From Trichostrongylus colubriformis (Eukaryota; Nematoda; Chromadorea; Rhabditida; Trichostrongylidae): a stretch of 64,000 bases of DNA. Within the stretch, counting starts at the first letter, position 1. The number at the start of each line of letters is the position of its first letter. Under the pieces are notes generated by a model. It was not told the DNA's origin. It saw nothing but the letters and a program-made list of their open reading frames with translations, and did not search any database. The DNA is taken from positions 19,267,582-19,331,581 of the forward strand of contig OZ022261.1 of assembly GCA_963978905.1 (NCBI GenBank), in the 5' to 3' direction. Positions 11,395 to 21,786 of this stretch are shown here, one piece after another. Made by a program: the position numbers and the translations under genes.

Positions 11395-12912
11395 TTATAG
11401 AGAAAACAGCTCGAAAAATATAAAGATAATGTTGCGGTAACACTCAGTCACGAAAAACTCTTGTGAAAATAACCGGAGTTTGAACGCGGTAATATGACGA
11501 CAACCACAGCGGGCTTGTAATTGCAATGATTCACCGAGTAACTCGAGGCATTTTACGTTTCGGAGCACGCACTGGAAACTCGTGAGCGTCCAGCGACCAG
11601 CGACCAATTATAATGGCCTCAAACTCCATAATGTTGAGTGCCTGATTGTTCAAACCAACATCACCCTTGAATGGAAAGGCTAAACTGCAAAGAGCGAGCG
11701 CAACCATTACTCAAAATTGAGGGATAAAGGATTGCCTTGTCCGAGTCTAATTATAAGGCGGGCTTGCAAAAACGTCTAAATAAAAGCATCTGCAGTGGTC
11801 AAAGGACTGAATGATAAAGGCAAGAGGATCCAATATTAACTCATCCTGCTGTATGTCAATGATTACGTTGCATTACTACCGGTTTCCGCAGCGCAAAAGT
11901 GCCTACTGAGGTACGTAGAAATTTGCTAATTTAATCAAGCAGACGTGTCACTTGAAGGAATAGACAAATTTAGAGAGGATAGGTTAGCTGGTCGGTGTGC
12001 ACTTATCATCGAGGATGTGCAAAGCAAGGTGCTCTTTGACTGCTGCTTACTACAGCGCGTTGCAAATTAACGAGGAGCAAATAGTGGTGTGCCTTCCCTA
12101 ATTCGGTCAGTTAACAAAGGAAACATGATGACTCGTGCTTCTTCTCTGAAGGGCTCGCAATTTAGCGGAATACTTTTTAGCAACTTCTTGAATTCAAGAC
12201 CTTGTTCAACAGTTCCTCCTATTTCGATGCGCGGAAAGGGCAATATCGATTGAGTGTTGAATATGAAAGTAGACGAGCAGTGATAAAGAAGGTGGAAATG
12301 AAGTGATGAAAAACCCTAGAAATGAACTTCCCTCTGAACGTTAGGGACGTGCTTTCGCGCCGACTGCGTCACTGAAGAGAGTGACGCAGACGGTGACGCC
12401 AGCGCTGGTGCGCCCTCCACGCCAGGTACTCCGCCATGTGCACCCACCATATATCGTCTCTTTGGATCACCCGCTCATTTACAAAAAGCATATATTGTCA
12501 CCCCGACTACCCTCATTACTCCTCGTGGTGCGTTATAGTATAGACGCGCTATCGAAACGGGAATCGTTTGCCCCAGCGCTAAAGCTGAGGTTATAGCTAG
12601 CACGATCGCACGATCAAACGATCGCACCATCCCGTCCCACTTTCACTTTGACATGCCACTCCCTCGCCCACGCCCTGTTACGGCTCCATGCGTTGTAAAG
12701 GGAAAACAGCAGGCTCAAGTGATGGTGCACGACACATGCGATCGAACGATCGTGCAAATCACGGTATCTCAGAGGAAGAATCACGGCTCGAAGTGTGGAG
12801 AAGCGAGCGGACACTTTGGCCGTACTCTGGTGTCTCTCAGCCTCTGAGGTAGGTAACCCAATTAAATTCACCTGCTCTCCCTGCGTACTCCACAAGTTTG
12901 GCAGATATACTG
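11395..12912. other. No feature recognised
   Basis: Unremarkable composition with short scattered open frames. The GATCGCACGATCAAACGATCG cluster near 12600-12620 is a local low-complexity patch. No splice-bounded coding segment seen. Confidence 0.4.
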
Positions 12913-12913
12913 A

Positions 12914-13157
12914 CACCAGTTGGGCTGGCGCACACTACTGCGCGCGTCACACATGGAAGCATGCTAATGGGCTTGATCGCATCAATCGATCAGTATCATC
13001 ATTCGAACGGTTCGCAGAAACAGGGAGTTCGCTAAAACGGAAAAAGGAAACTAAACCTCACCCGGCAATTTTGCCCTTACGCATCAGTCGATATTGATCC
13101 AGCTTATTTTGCATGCTTCCATGTGTGACACGCAGTAGTGTGCGCCAGCTCAAATGG
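12914..13157. mobile_element. Small foldback with ~45-bp inverted ends
   Basis: CTGGCGCACACTACTGCG near 12925 and the complement GTAGTGTGCGCCAGCTC near 13135 bound a segment whose arms include the CACACATGGAAGCATGC block. A related half-site, CCGGCGCACACTACTGTGCG, is present near 4713. Confidence 0.65.
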
Positions 13158-13166
13158 TATGTAAAA

Positions 13167-13346
13167 TTCAGGATCCCTGCTTCGCTGCGACGCGAGATAT
13201 CAGTTTCCCGCCATTCGCCTTTCGAGACTCCTTATCAGCCCCTATCAGCTGCTATCATTTTCGGTCCCCCACCGTTGATTTCCCCTTACCACCCCCTATA
13301 TCACTCAAAATTCAGGGTCTCAGCTTCGCTGCGACGCGAGATATGA
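13167..13346 (+). repeat. Direct repeats of ~37 bp, 142 bp apart
   Basis: Two copies containing GCTTCGCTGCGACGCGAGAT, at 13167-13203 and 13309-13346, followed by a CA-rich simple repeat (13362-13396) and a GGTTATATATAGTAGG tail. The combination looks like the end of a dispersed element; a similar CA-rich and TATATATAGG tail is at 38104-38160. Confidence 0.6.
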
Positions 13347-13539
13347 ATTTCCGGTCGAACACACAGACACACACGCACACACCAACAGACACACTTAGCC
13401 GGTTATATATAGTAGGATTATACTGGCTATATACGGACAATGTACTGTACTTTAGAGTGTTGGAGGCGAATGGAGGAGCAGCTCTATTAGGTGAAACAAC
13501 AGATCTGCTTGAACGAAAATGAAGGTCCCATATGTAATA

Positions 13540-14060
13540 TCGCTTTCTTTAAGTCTATTGATAATGTATGCAAACGGGCGAAGGGGTCAGCCGCCCGCGA
13601 ACACTGTCCCCTGTGCAGGCAACTCACCCGATGGAAGTGTAGCAGCGCAGCGCGTCTCGCACTGCACAGATTCGGGGTGTAGGTTGGGACACACGAATCT
13701 AGGCCGTGACCCTGTAACAGCCTGTGGCCTTTAACCTAAGCCTTAAATAATTCAGACAATTTGTTCATGTAAATCGTGTCTCCTTGCAAGTCTGTTCCGT
13801 TGTATAGTCAAATTGTCTGAATTATTCATGTCACAGGGCAGAGGCCACAGGCTCACAGGGTCACGGCCTAGATTCGTGTGTCCCAACCGTCACCCCACAG
13901 GTTCGTAAGACCTCGAGACGCTCTTTTGCAATGCGAGTTTCGCCACATATAACCTCTCCTGAACTTGAACGTTTATTTTCAGGGAGCATGTATTCCCAGT
14001 TCCTACTGTCTCCTTACCCCTAGCAATGGCTTTCAATGAATCGTGCACTGAGATTAGAGT
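13540..14060 (+). repeat. Dispersed repeat A, copy 1, interrupted by a MITE
   Basis: Blocks such as CAGCCGCCCGCGAAC, TGCAATGCGAGTTTCGC, GTTTATTTTCAG and CTCCTTACCCCTA occur in the same order at 33810-34100. In this copy the palindromic MITE at 13674-13895 lies inside the shared order. Confidence 0.7.
13674..13895. mobile_element. Palindromic MITE with 9-bp target duplication, copy 2
   Basis: Same family as 10226-10449 but in the other orientation; the asymmetric centre (TTCATGTAAATCGTGTC) is reversed. Flanking 9-mers CACAGATTC (13665-13673) and CACAGGTTC (13896-13904) differ at one base. It is inserted in dispersed repeat A, whose uninterrupted copy at 33810-34100 approximates the empty site. 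Confidence 0.8.
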
Positions 14061-15203
14061 TCTTCCTGTTCCCATGTATCGTTCCCTGCGGGCCGAATGC
14101 AAAGTTCCATAAGCAAAAAAAACCGGTAGAGATACACCCCCTCAACATTCGGCCACGTAGGTGTCGTGTGCCAGAAGACGGTGACTGTGGGCAGCGTGGC
14201 GGTCACGTGCTCGCGAATTAGCTGGGGAATGAAGACCAGAGATTGAAGGAAGTAAAGGCTTCCACCACTTTACTCCACAGCCCTCGCTACGGAGCCACGT
14301 GAACGAAACCTCAAAAGGAGTGCCTCTGCCGGACTTCATCGGTCAGAATTTCGCGCAGCAGCACGCTGCGAATGAACGGAGAGTGATAGCTGTTTTCTTC
14401 GCGTACTTTTCTTTTAGATTTCACTCATGAATGAATTTCTCAATATTGTCACTTCCACTTCTACATGTTATGCTGCGATTATGTCCTTTTATGTACGAGT
14501 GCCTGCTTTTATAATACTTTGTTTGAAGTAATTCTATTGTTTGATATCGTTTGAAGAGTTGGATTTAAGCGTCTAAAGTATTATGTGTGATTGCATTGAG
14601 GTAACATGTCACTATAGACGTTGGCTTTATCTAAGCCTAGGAGGAGAAGGACCCCTTCCTTCTTTCACTGGAGCTAAGGCAAAATATGCGCTGGAGTGTG
14701 CAGGCAGGGTCAAGCATGACGTCGAGGAAATTTTCAAAAAATACGACCCTCCTATAAGGGGCGTCCATACGACCCCTCCCTTTTTTGGGTTCCGCTATTT
14801 CTGTGGTTTCTACTCAGTCAACGCGATCTGAAGGAATCAAGGAAATTATGAACCTACACTGAAAAACTGAACCCAAACTCGTGACAAAGCAAGAAAAGTA
14901 AGAACCTGACAATATTCAATAGTTAATTCTTAAACGACGCGTCGTCGACCATGGGTCGTGTGCTCGTCCTCTTGTGACCGATGAAAAAGTTAGAAGCTAC
15001 GTAAGTTATGCGGCAGGAAAAAGGATGAAAAAACGAAAAAAGGTAAAAAGGCAAGAAACCTTAACGAAGCCATGTAACGCGCTCCGTTGCGATTGCTGCG
15101 TCGTTAGTGCAGCAGCGATGCGGCGACCGCGATGGAGTGCGGTATTTTACCAATAGTAATTTTTTTGAATTTGCAAGTTTACTAAAACTCCATCTTCGAA
15201 GTA
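14061..15203. other. No gene; contains one minus-strand copy of the GGGGTCGTA repeat (14696-14790)
   Basis: The only recognisable unit is the minus-strand repeat at 14696-14790, with paired TACGACCC motifs. The remaining sequence has short open frames without domain or splice context. Confidence 0.45.
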
Positions 15204-15211
15204 CTGTGAAC

Positions 15212-15708
15212 CATGCACCATGCATGAGGATTTCATCCACACTATTAGTAATACAGTAAGTAAGATGATGGTTCAGGTATGCTGCGAACACAATAGATTA
15301 CTACATATCAGGTTTATTAAGTGCCAGTCATGGATAGGAGACTTGAGTCCTTCGACCCAGCTGGGGTCAGCCGACCGTCCTCCAGTCGTCGTCCTCCGCT
15401 GGATGCCTTTCCTCAGCCCCACGCCTTGCGCTTCTTCTTAGCGCTTGTCCCGCACAGCAGGATCCGCTTTGCGCGAACGATGACGCCATCTTATTCGGTC
15501 TTCGGCGCCTTCGGGATGGAGTCCCACCATCTTCATGTCATTTCGTATGACATCCATCCAAAGTTGCCTGGGTCTTCCCAAAAGTCTTTCCCGGCCACTT
15601 CGTGCAGCGTCGCTTTCTTGACAACTGAGTTTGCATCAGCACACAGTGCTGCCCGTACCATCTCAGTCTGGATTCACGTAGCTTATCTTGGATTGGGACA
15701 ACTCCAAA
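15212..15708 (-). mobile_element. 5'-truncated RTE retrotransposon copy with 8-bp target duplication
   Basis: 496 bp nearly identical to 16105-16600 at an offset of 892; I noticed only one substitution, near 15595. It covers the RTE 3' end on the minus strand and stops abruptly on its 5' side, at about 15708. Direct repeats CTGTGAAC at 15204-15211 and 15709-15716 flank it exactly. That pattern is what target-primed reverse transcription with 5' truncation leaves. Near-identity implies a recent insertion. Confidence 0.85.
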
Positions 15709-16486
15709 CTGTGAACAGTTTCTTGATAACTTTCTTGGAACAATTTGTTAGCCGCTTGATTCCCCTAATGGTTGCGTAGTTCTCTCTATGGAAATCGAGT
15801 CGAGGAAATTTTTGAAAAATTCTGAAGTGTGTCACTTCAACGGTTGTTTCCTGGGTGCAAATATGTTGTGCGGGGTCTGCGATATTGCCGCTTTCCAGCG
15901 ACTGCTCGAATTATATCGTATCTCTGAAAGGAAGAGGCTATTTAGAAGAAGAATCGAGGAAAAAAATGTTTTCATAGAAGTGGGGAGTTCTTTCCACAAT
16001 TTCTGGGAAGAATGATCCATTGTGTCCGAAAGCCTCCAGTACACATCCTTTGCTCACAAAGGTCCAACGGGCTGGCGACCAGCGTCGGCCGGCCTCGCTA
16101 TGGAATGCACCATGCATGAGGATTTCATCCACACTATTAGTAATACAGTAAGTAAGATGATGGTTCAGGTATGCTGCGAACACAATAGATTACTACATAT
16201 CAGGTTTATTAAGTGCCAGTCATGGATAGGAGACTTGAGTCCTTCGACCCAGCTGGGGTCAGCCGACCGTCCTCCAGTCGTCGTCCTCCGCTGGATGCCT
16301 TTCCTCAGCCCCACGCCTTGCGCTTCTTCTTAGCGCTTGTCCCGCACAGCAGGATCCGCTTTGCGCGAACGATGACGCCATCTTATTCGGTCTTCGGCGC
16401 CTTCGGGATGGAGTCCCACCATCTTCATGTCATTTCGTATGACATCCATCCAAAGTTGCCTGGGTCTTCCCAAAAGTCTTTCCCGG

Positions 16487-17760
16487 TCACTTCGTGCAGC
16501 GTCGCTTTCTTGACAACTGAGTTTGCATCAGCACACAGTGCTGCCCGTACCATCTCAGTCTGGATTCACGTAGCTTATCTTGGATTGGGACAACTCCAAA
16601 ACAATCTCGCAGATCTTCGTTGCGTATGCGGTCCAGTTGAGTCAGACCAGAAGACCATCTCAGCATTTTTGTTTCCATGACGCCTAGGCGTCTTTCAGCC
16701 TCTTTCGTAACTGGCCAACACTCAGAACCGTATAACGCTACGGGTCGCACAACTGTCCGATATATTTTTGACTTCAACTTGGTGCTGACTTTCTTGTCGC
16801 AGAGAACACCAGTTGCTGTTCGCCACTTGTGCCACGCTGCCGATATTCTTGAATTGACCTCGTCCATGATGTTCCCGTCTTGAGCGATCGTCGACCCCAG
16901 ATGGCAGAATGCACTTGACCTTGGCAAGTCTATGCCGTCCACTTGTACGGTTCCAAGAAACGACGTATCGTTTGTCAAATACACTGACTTTTTTGCATTC
17001 AGCCGCAGTCCGAATCGCGCCAATCTGTCATTCCAAGATTGGACCTGCAGTTGTAAGCTGAGCCAGTCCTCGGATGCGAGCATGACATCGTCGGCATACA
17101 TCAGCGTCCAAGGCACAGGTTGTTGCAGGTCTCTAGTCACAACGTCCAGGACTATATTGAAGAGTAGTGGAGACAACGCGGAGCCTTGATGTACGCCTAC
17201 GGTGATTTGGAAAGGCTTTGATGTTCCCGCTGCCGTTCTGACGCAACTGATGGAGTTCCTGTACAACAGCTTTATCCACTCCACCGATTCCTCTGGAATA
17301 TTGTGTTTCCTCAACGCGTACCATATCGCATTGTGCGGTATACGGTCAAACGCTTTCTCCAGATCGAGAAATCCAAGATGCACCGTCTTTAACTTTTCTC
17401 TGTGCTTCTCAACGAGCAGCCTAGCCGCATATATTGCATCAGTCGGCTGCGATTGCGTACAAACCCGCACTGGTTAGCGCTAAGTGAAACGATATCACGC
17501 ACGCGCTTATCCAGAATTCTCTCGAAAACCTTCATGGTGTGACTGAGGAGCCGTACCGGCCGATAATACGAACATTCTGCTGGAGAGCCCTTCCTCTTGA
17601 AGATTGGAATGGTTATGCTTGCAGTCCAATCCTTGGGGACGCAACGCTCGTTCACTATCAGGTTGAATAGTGAGGACAGCCAGATGGACGGATCCCAAAG
17701 ACTTGACTTCCAAATTTCGGCAGCGACGTCGTCAGGTCCGGTAGCCTTACCATTGTTCAT
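16487..17760 (-). pseudogene. RTE reverse transcriptase domain, frameshifted
   Basis: Two overlapping frames (17760 to 17389, and 17470 to 16487) together give the RT. The first has NNGKATGPDDVAAEIWK and NQCGFVR. The second has FLDLEKAFDRIPH (first catalytic Asp region), GVHQGSALSPLLFNIVLD, MYADDVMLAS (the YADD catalytic pair) and the thumb segment through HLGSTIAQDG. The frame changes near 17450, between NQCGFVRNRS and TDAIYAARLL. All catalytic aspartates are present, so damage here is the frameshift and not active-site loss. It normally primes cDNA synthesis at nicked chromosomal DNA in the nucleus. Product length matches the family's C-terminal half. Confidence 0.9.
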
Positions 17761-17765
17761 CTTCT

Positions 17766-19281
17766 TCAGCGCTTCTGTAACCTCTGCAGGAGGATCATGG
17801 GGACAGCCCCCTCTGATGGAGCTGCATCCTCTATCGGCGGGTGAGCAAACTCCTCAGTTGAAATTCTTTCAAAGTAAGCTCTCCATCTTTCACGAACATC
17901 TGGAGGGTTTGACAGAAGATGTCCTTTTTCGTCCATGATACAGTGAAATTTCTCAGTATCCTCAGTCCTTCGAGTTCGAGATCTCACAAGTTTGTACAGA
18001 TCTTTCACACCTTCATGAGTGTCCAGCTTGCGGTACAGTTCTTCAAATCGGGTTGCCACAGCTTTCTTAGCTTCTGCTTTCGCAAATCGGTAAGCGGTCC
18101 AGTTTTCAGCAGTCCTATCTTGAAGATAAGCGTGGTATAATGCCTTTTTCTTTCTTACGCGAGACTGAACTTCTTCTGTCCACAGCCGTGCTTCCTTATC
18201 GATGCGCTTTCTACCGGGCTTTGTGTAACCCAGTACTGTACGAGCAGCTGCTAAGATGTTCTTCTTTGCCGCGATCCAGGTATCTTCAACAGAAGTGATG
18301 TTCGGCAGTGCTACCCGTCCAATTACTTCAGCTTCGTTCTCTCTGAACCTCCACCACTTTAACCTCGCTGGACCAGTACGCTTCGCATACTTATGCTTTG
18401 GTGGTCGCAGTGAGAATGTGCCTACGAGTGGACGATGCTGAGTTGCCACAGTCTCGTAAGGAATGACTTTTACGTCCTTCGCTAGCAATCGGTCCTTTCT
18501 TCTCGTAAGGATGAAATCGATTTGCGACGAGTTCCTTCCACTGTGGTACGTCGCCAGATGAGAATCTCGTTTCATGTACCACGTGTTCAGTGTTATGAGA
18601 TCTGGGCATAGGCATAGTCCAAAATGCGGTTGCCGTCATCGTTTTGGGCGCCGTACCCAAAGCCGCCAAGGCAAGGATGTCCGTCACTGTGCTTCCCGAC
18701 ATGCCCGTTTATATCTCCTGCAACGAATATAGCTCATCAGCTGGTACTAGCACGGTCTTACTATCGAGCAAGTCCCAGAAAGCTTCCTTTTCCAAAGCCG
18801 AGCATCCAGCTTGTGGGGCGTTTCCCGTGAAGAAATGACTTTTCCGTGATTCGATGACAAAAACAACTTTCATCAGACGGTCGTCATATCTTTCCACTTG
18901 AAAGATGGCGTCGCGGAATTTCTCAGATACAATACTTCCAACTCCGTTTCTCGCTCTAGCAATTCCATTATACAGAATTTTGTATCCTTCTCCAATATCT
19001 TTCGCTTTCGCTCCTGCCCACTTCGTCTTCTGGACAGCACAGACATCAATTCTTCTCGCCTTCAGAGCTGCCGCGACTTCTCTCGATTTTCCTGTCATCG
19101 ACCCAACATTCAAGGTCGCGAATCGAGATGTGGTTTGATTGAGGGCTAACTTCTTCAGCCTACCACGCCCTTGCTCAGTAGGTAGCCCTTGCTTTTCATT
19201 TGACACGCCAATCGGGCGATAGAGGCGCGCGTCGCTTCCGGGGTACACCCTAGCCTTTTCCTCTACATCATAAACGACCAT
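17766..19281 (-). pseudogene. RTE endonuclease and linker region, frameshifted
   Basis: Starts at 19281 with a plausible Met. The N-terminal strand is TLNVGSMTGKSREVAAAL, then AVQKTKW, where family members have Q-E-T. The catalytic Glu is therefore Lys here. A frame change near 18715 is needed to reach IFVAGDINGHVGKHSDG, which holds the conserved D-x-N. A second change near 18590 leads to MKRDSHLATYHSG, SQIDFILTRRKD and QHRPLVGTF, the last carrying the catalytic His region. A third, near 17763, joins the linker to PAEVTEALKKMNNGKA of the RT. Endonucleases of this type nick the target to prime reverse transcription; this copy should be inactive. Confidence 0.85.
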
Positions 19282-19300
19282 CGTTCATTGTGTTGCGACT

Positions 19301-20169
19301 TGAGCATTCTTCGGCCGACTTGTCACGAGGGTCTGTCGCCGGAATCGTATCGTCCGCGTTTGGCCTCCCCTGACTAAGTAGTTTCCAGTGGCACCACGTG
19401 GAGGAGCGGACACCACCACCCCACGCCTCATGCACGCTGAAAGTAAAACATCAATTTCGATCATCGAACGCTCCCTATAGTACTTCGAGAACAGCTCATG
19501 CGTTTTGAACTTACACCTCCCCTTTTTATCCCAATAAAGACGTAGCGCCGTATCTCGTCACTCCCTCCCTTGCGCTGATTTGAAGTATAGCGACGGCTGA
19601 GCGTCTACAATAAAACGACCCCTACTTTATCGCGGTGTAAGGTGTTCCCTTAATGCTACCTCCGGGACCGGTGCGTTGTTGGCGCGAGCCCATGCGATGA
19701 CACAATTCCAGAAGAGAATCTTGCATAACGATTGTTGATGTCCCAGGGCGAACTGTCCATGGCAGCAACGGTTGAGGGCAGCATTTATGAGGCGCGAGTC
19801 GTCCAAGAACTCGGAGGGATCGAAGTGACCTTCCGATGAGCGGGATGACCATGTCCTTTTCACGACCTTGTACAGCGTTCATAGTGTATGAAGGAACGGC
19901 ATGATGTCCTACAACAGGTGGCGTTGCTCACTCCGCGTGCCGCTTCGAAGGGCGCCCCGTACGCCAAGTGGCTGGGCAACCCGTTAAGGATGAGGTGAAC
20001 CCGGAACGAGGTCACGAGCGGAGTACTTCCGAGAATACGTCCATCATGATGCGAGCCCCAACATAAGTGGGTTGGAGCGGCGTGACCATTGGCTGGCGGT
20101 TCCTCTTCGGAGAGCTGGTTGAGCAAAGAGGCCTGACCCCTCGGAGGAGGACCCTGAACGAGTGACAAG
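19301..20169. other. Possible RTE 5' UTR followed by unassigned sequence
   Basis: The first ~150 bp could be the 5' leader of the minus-strand RTE. From about 19620 to 20169 the sequence lies directly upstream of a plus-strand RTE-type 3' tail, so it may be the body of a non-autonomous element using that tail. I cannot recognise a protein in it. Confidence 0.35.
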
Positions 20170-20285
20170 GTGTGGAGCTGAGGAAAGGCAGTCAAGGGAG
20201 GACGACGACTGAAGGACGGGCGGCTGACCCCAGCTGGGTCGAAGAGCTCACGCCCCTATCCATGGGTGGCACCTAATAAACCTGA
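20170..20285 (+). mobile_element. Plus-strand RTE-type 3' tail
   Basis: GCTGACCCCAGCTGGGTCGA and ACCTAATAAACCTGATA match, with ~85% identity by eye, the reverse complement of the RTE 3' region at 15300-15420. Only about 120 bp match, ending with an AATAAA-containing tail. It is oriented opposite to the two minus-strand RTE copies. It may be a truncated copy or a non-autonomous element sharing the tail. Confidence 0.65.
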
Positions 20286-20349
20286 TAGTTGTGAGTTGTT
20301 TAATTAGTTTTTGCCTTTCGAGGTTGATTGGTGGAACATTTACTGAAAT

Positions 20350-20382
20350 GGCCTGACGTTTCGACTGCATCGTCGTCTTCGG
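20350..20382 (-). ncRNA. Hammerhead-ribozyme-like motif downstream of the Penelope-like remnant
   Basis: The minus strand reads CCGAAGACGACGATGCAGTC followed by GAAACGTCAGG. Aligned to the hammerhead core (CUGANGA, stem II, GAAA), stem II is CGAC / GTCG with loop GATGCA, and the GAAAC box is intact. The first box is CCGAAGA, so U4 is C. Penelope-like elements are known to carry type I hammerheads in their terminal repeats, which fits the position just 3' of the GIY-YIG coding remnant. The substituted core suggests weak or no self-cleavage. Confidence 0.45.
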
Positions 20383-20656
20383 GGGGAGGGGGGGGGGGCT
20401 AAACGTGGTGCAAGGTTTACATTTAGGACTCTAAACCACTTCGCTTCATGTTCCCTAGCGGTTTCGACATCGTGTCGGGACCACACAGAGAGACCCAGGA
20501 AACATAAAGAAATAAACTCATCCTGATGTTCCACCTATTGAGCGGAACATCCGCTACCGCACAATGATGACAACCAGTAGCAAGTAAAGCACATTCGTTG
20601 TTCCCGATTTGGAAATACTTGAGAAACGCAAATAATGTCTTTTCTCTACATACATT

Positions 20657-21786
20657 CTACAGCTCGCAGTGCGGTATGGACGGCGATAATTCACTTGTTA
20701 TTGATGGACGCTCATCTCGGCTGTTCGTTTTTGGATTCCTCATAGAAATTCAAGGCGCTTCTGCTTTTCCAGCAGAACTTTCCGTCTCATGTGCTAACAC
20801 TGTGCACCCAAATTCGGATTGAGCACCATCGTGCTCCTCTGCTTTGTGCCTCCCAAGAGCTGTTGAGAGGGTACCGCGTCTCATACTATTAGGTTGGCTG
20901 ATAAATTCCTGGAACTTCGAGACGTTTTTTTATTTTATAACTTAATTTTGGAACAACTTATAATCAATCAATATATATTCACCATCATTATCAATAACCT
21001 TCTGCCATCGCTCTGGCAACCTTTCAGTTCCATTCATCCAGAACTGTGCAGACTGCGACGCTATAAAATTGTTGATCGCGATTTTGAGGTCCTCCTTTTT
21101 TGTGAACTACTTGTCCTTCAGATAACTTTTAAGAGGGGAGAATAAAGGGTGATCAGGTGGAGCGAGGTCCGGGGAATATGGTGGGTGCGGCAGAACTTCC
21201 CACTCCAAGGTCGACAAAGTATCTCCAGTGATCTTCGCTACATGTGGCTCTTAGCGTTGTCGTGCAGTAGTACAACATCGGCCCTTCTTCTCTCTAGACA
21301 AGCTCCGGCCCTTATATACCTATGTGGTGGAGCATTCGAGAGCACTGTTCAACAAGGCCGAACATGAAAAGATGAGCTATCAATCGACGCATTGTAGATC
21401 AAATTGTTTTGAAGTGTCCAGGAACTTATCAGCCAACCTGATAGCTAGATGTTCTTTGACTCGAATTGTTAGAACTCTTCCCGTCTCTGCTATATAAGTA
21501 GAGCCACAAGCTCGACTCAATTTGATAAAGCACTCCACTATAAATACAATCTTCTTCTTGTCATGTGGGCAACTAGCACAATAATCCGATAAGCACTGCC
21601 TATCATAAAGTCTGTTGCGCACCAGTTGCCGTTTAAGATTTTCGTTAGGAATGTTCACTAACTGGACATGGTCTTGCAACTGTGCTCTTCTAATGCTCTT
21701 TCGAATATCAGCAGTCACCTTGTCAGATATAAAGGGAAGACAAAGTGGTTGTTTTGTTCGACGCTGTACCTCTTGTGGGGAGAGAG
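20657..21786 (-). pseudogene. Penelope-like element GIY-YIG endonuclease remnant, split by a mariner
   Basis: From about 21786 down the minus strand encodes PLCLPFISDKVTADIRKSIR, then NENLKRQLVRNRLYD and a Cys-rich stretch. After a shifted stretch reading GVLYQIE comes CGSTYIAETGR and VKEHLA. GVLY and YIA correspond to the GIY and YIG strands; the YIG glycine is Ala. The frame is then cut by the mariner at 20889-21442. It resumes as MRRGTLSTALGRHKAEEHDG and, after one more shift, NPKTNSRDE and SIPHCEL, stopping at 20657. The family nicks DNA during retrotransposition. This remnant has at least three frame lesions and no reverse transcriptase next to it. Confidence 0.8.
20889..21442 (-). mobile_element. 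Deleted mariner inserted in the Penelope-like remnant
   Basis: TIRs TTAGGTTGGCTGATAAATTC and the complement GAACTTATCAGCCAACCTGA are flanked by TA (20887-20888 and 21443-21444). On the minus strand it retains the transposase C-terminal half in pieces: LLHDNAKSH, then EVLPHPPYSPDLAPPDHPLF, then LPERWQKVIDNDGEY. HDN and SPDLAP/D are the last two blocks of the mariner D,D34D catalytic domain. The N-terminal half is missing and frameshifts separate the blocks. Removing the element plus one TA rejoins the host frame as VKEHLA-S-MRRGT. Confidence 0.85.

Larger units (their letters stand above)
16105..19300 (-). mobile_element. RTE-type non-LTR retrotransposon, near full length, defective
   Basis: A minus-strand element carrying, in order from 19281 down, an AP-like endonuclease, a linker and a reverse transcriptase, then a short 3' region ending at about 16105 without a poly(A) tail. 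That order and tail type fit the RTE clade. At least four frame breaks interrupt the single expected ORF. The 5' boundary is not defined by sequence; upstream to about 19450 the DNA may still be 5' UTR. The 3' end motif GATGAAATCCTCATGCATGG (minus strand) is also seen as an isolated plus-strand fragment near 56040. Confidence 0.85.

Noticed and set aside
15321..16680. 152- and 155-codon plus-strand open frames
   Set aside because: They are antisense to the RTE 3' region and appear twice only because that region is duplicated.
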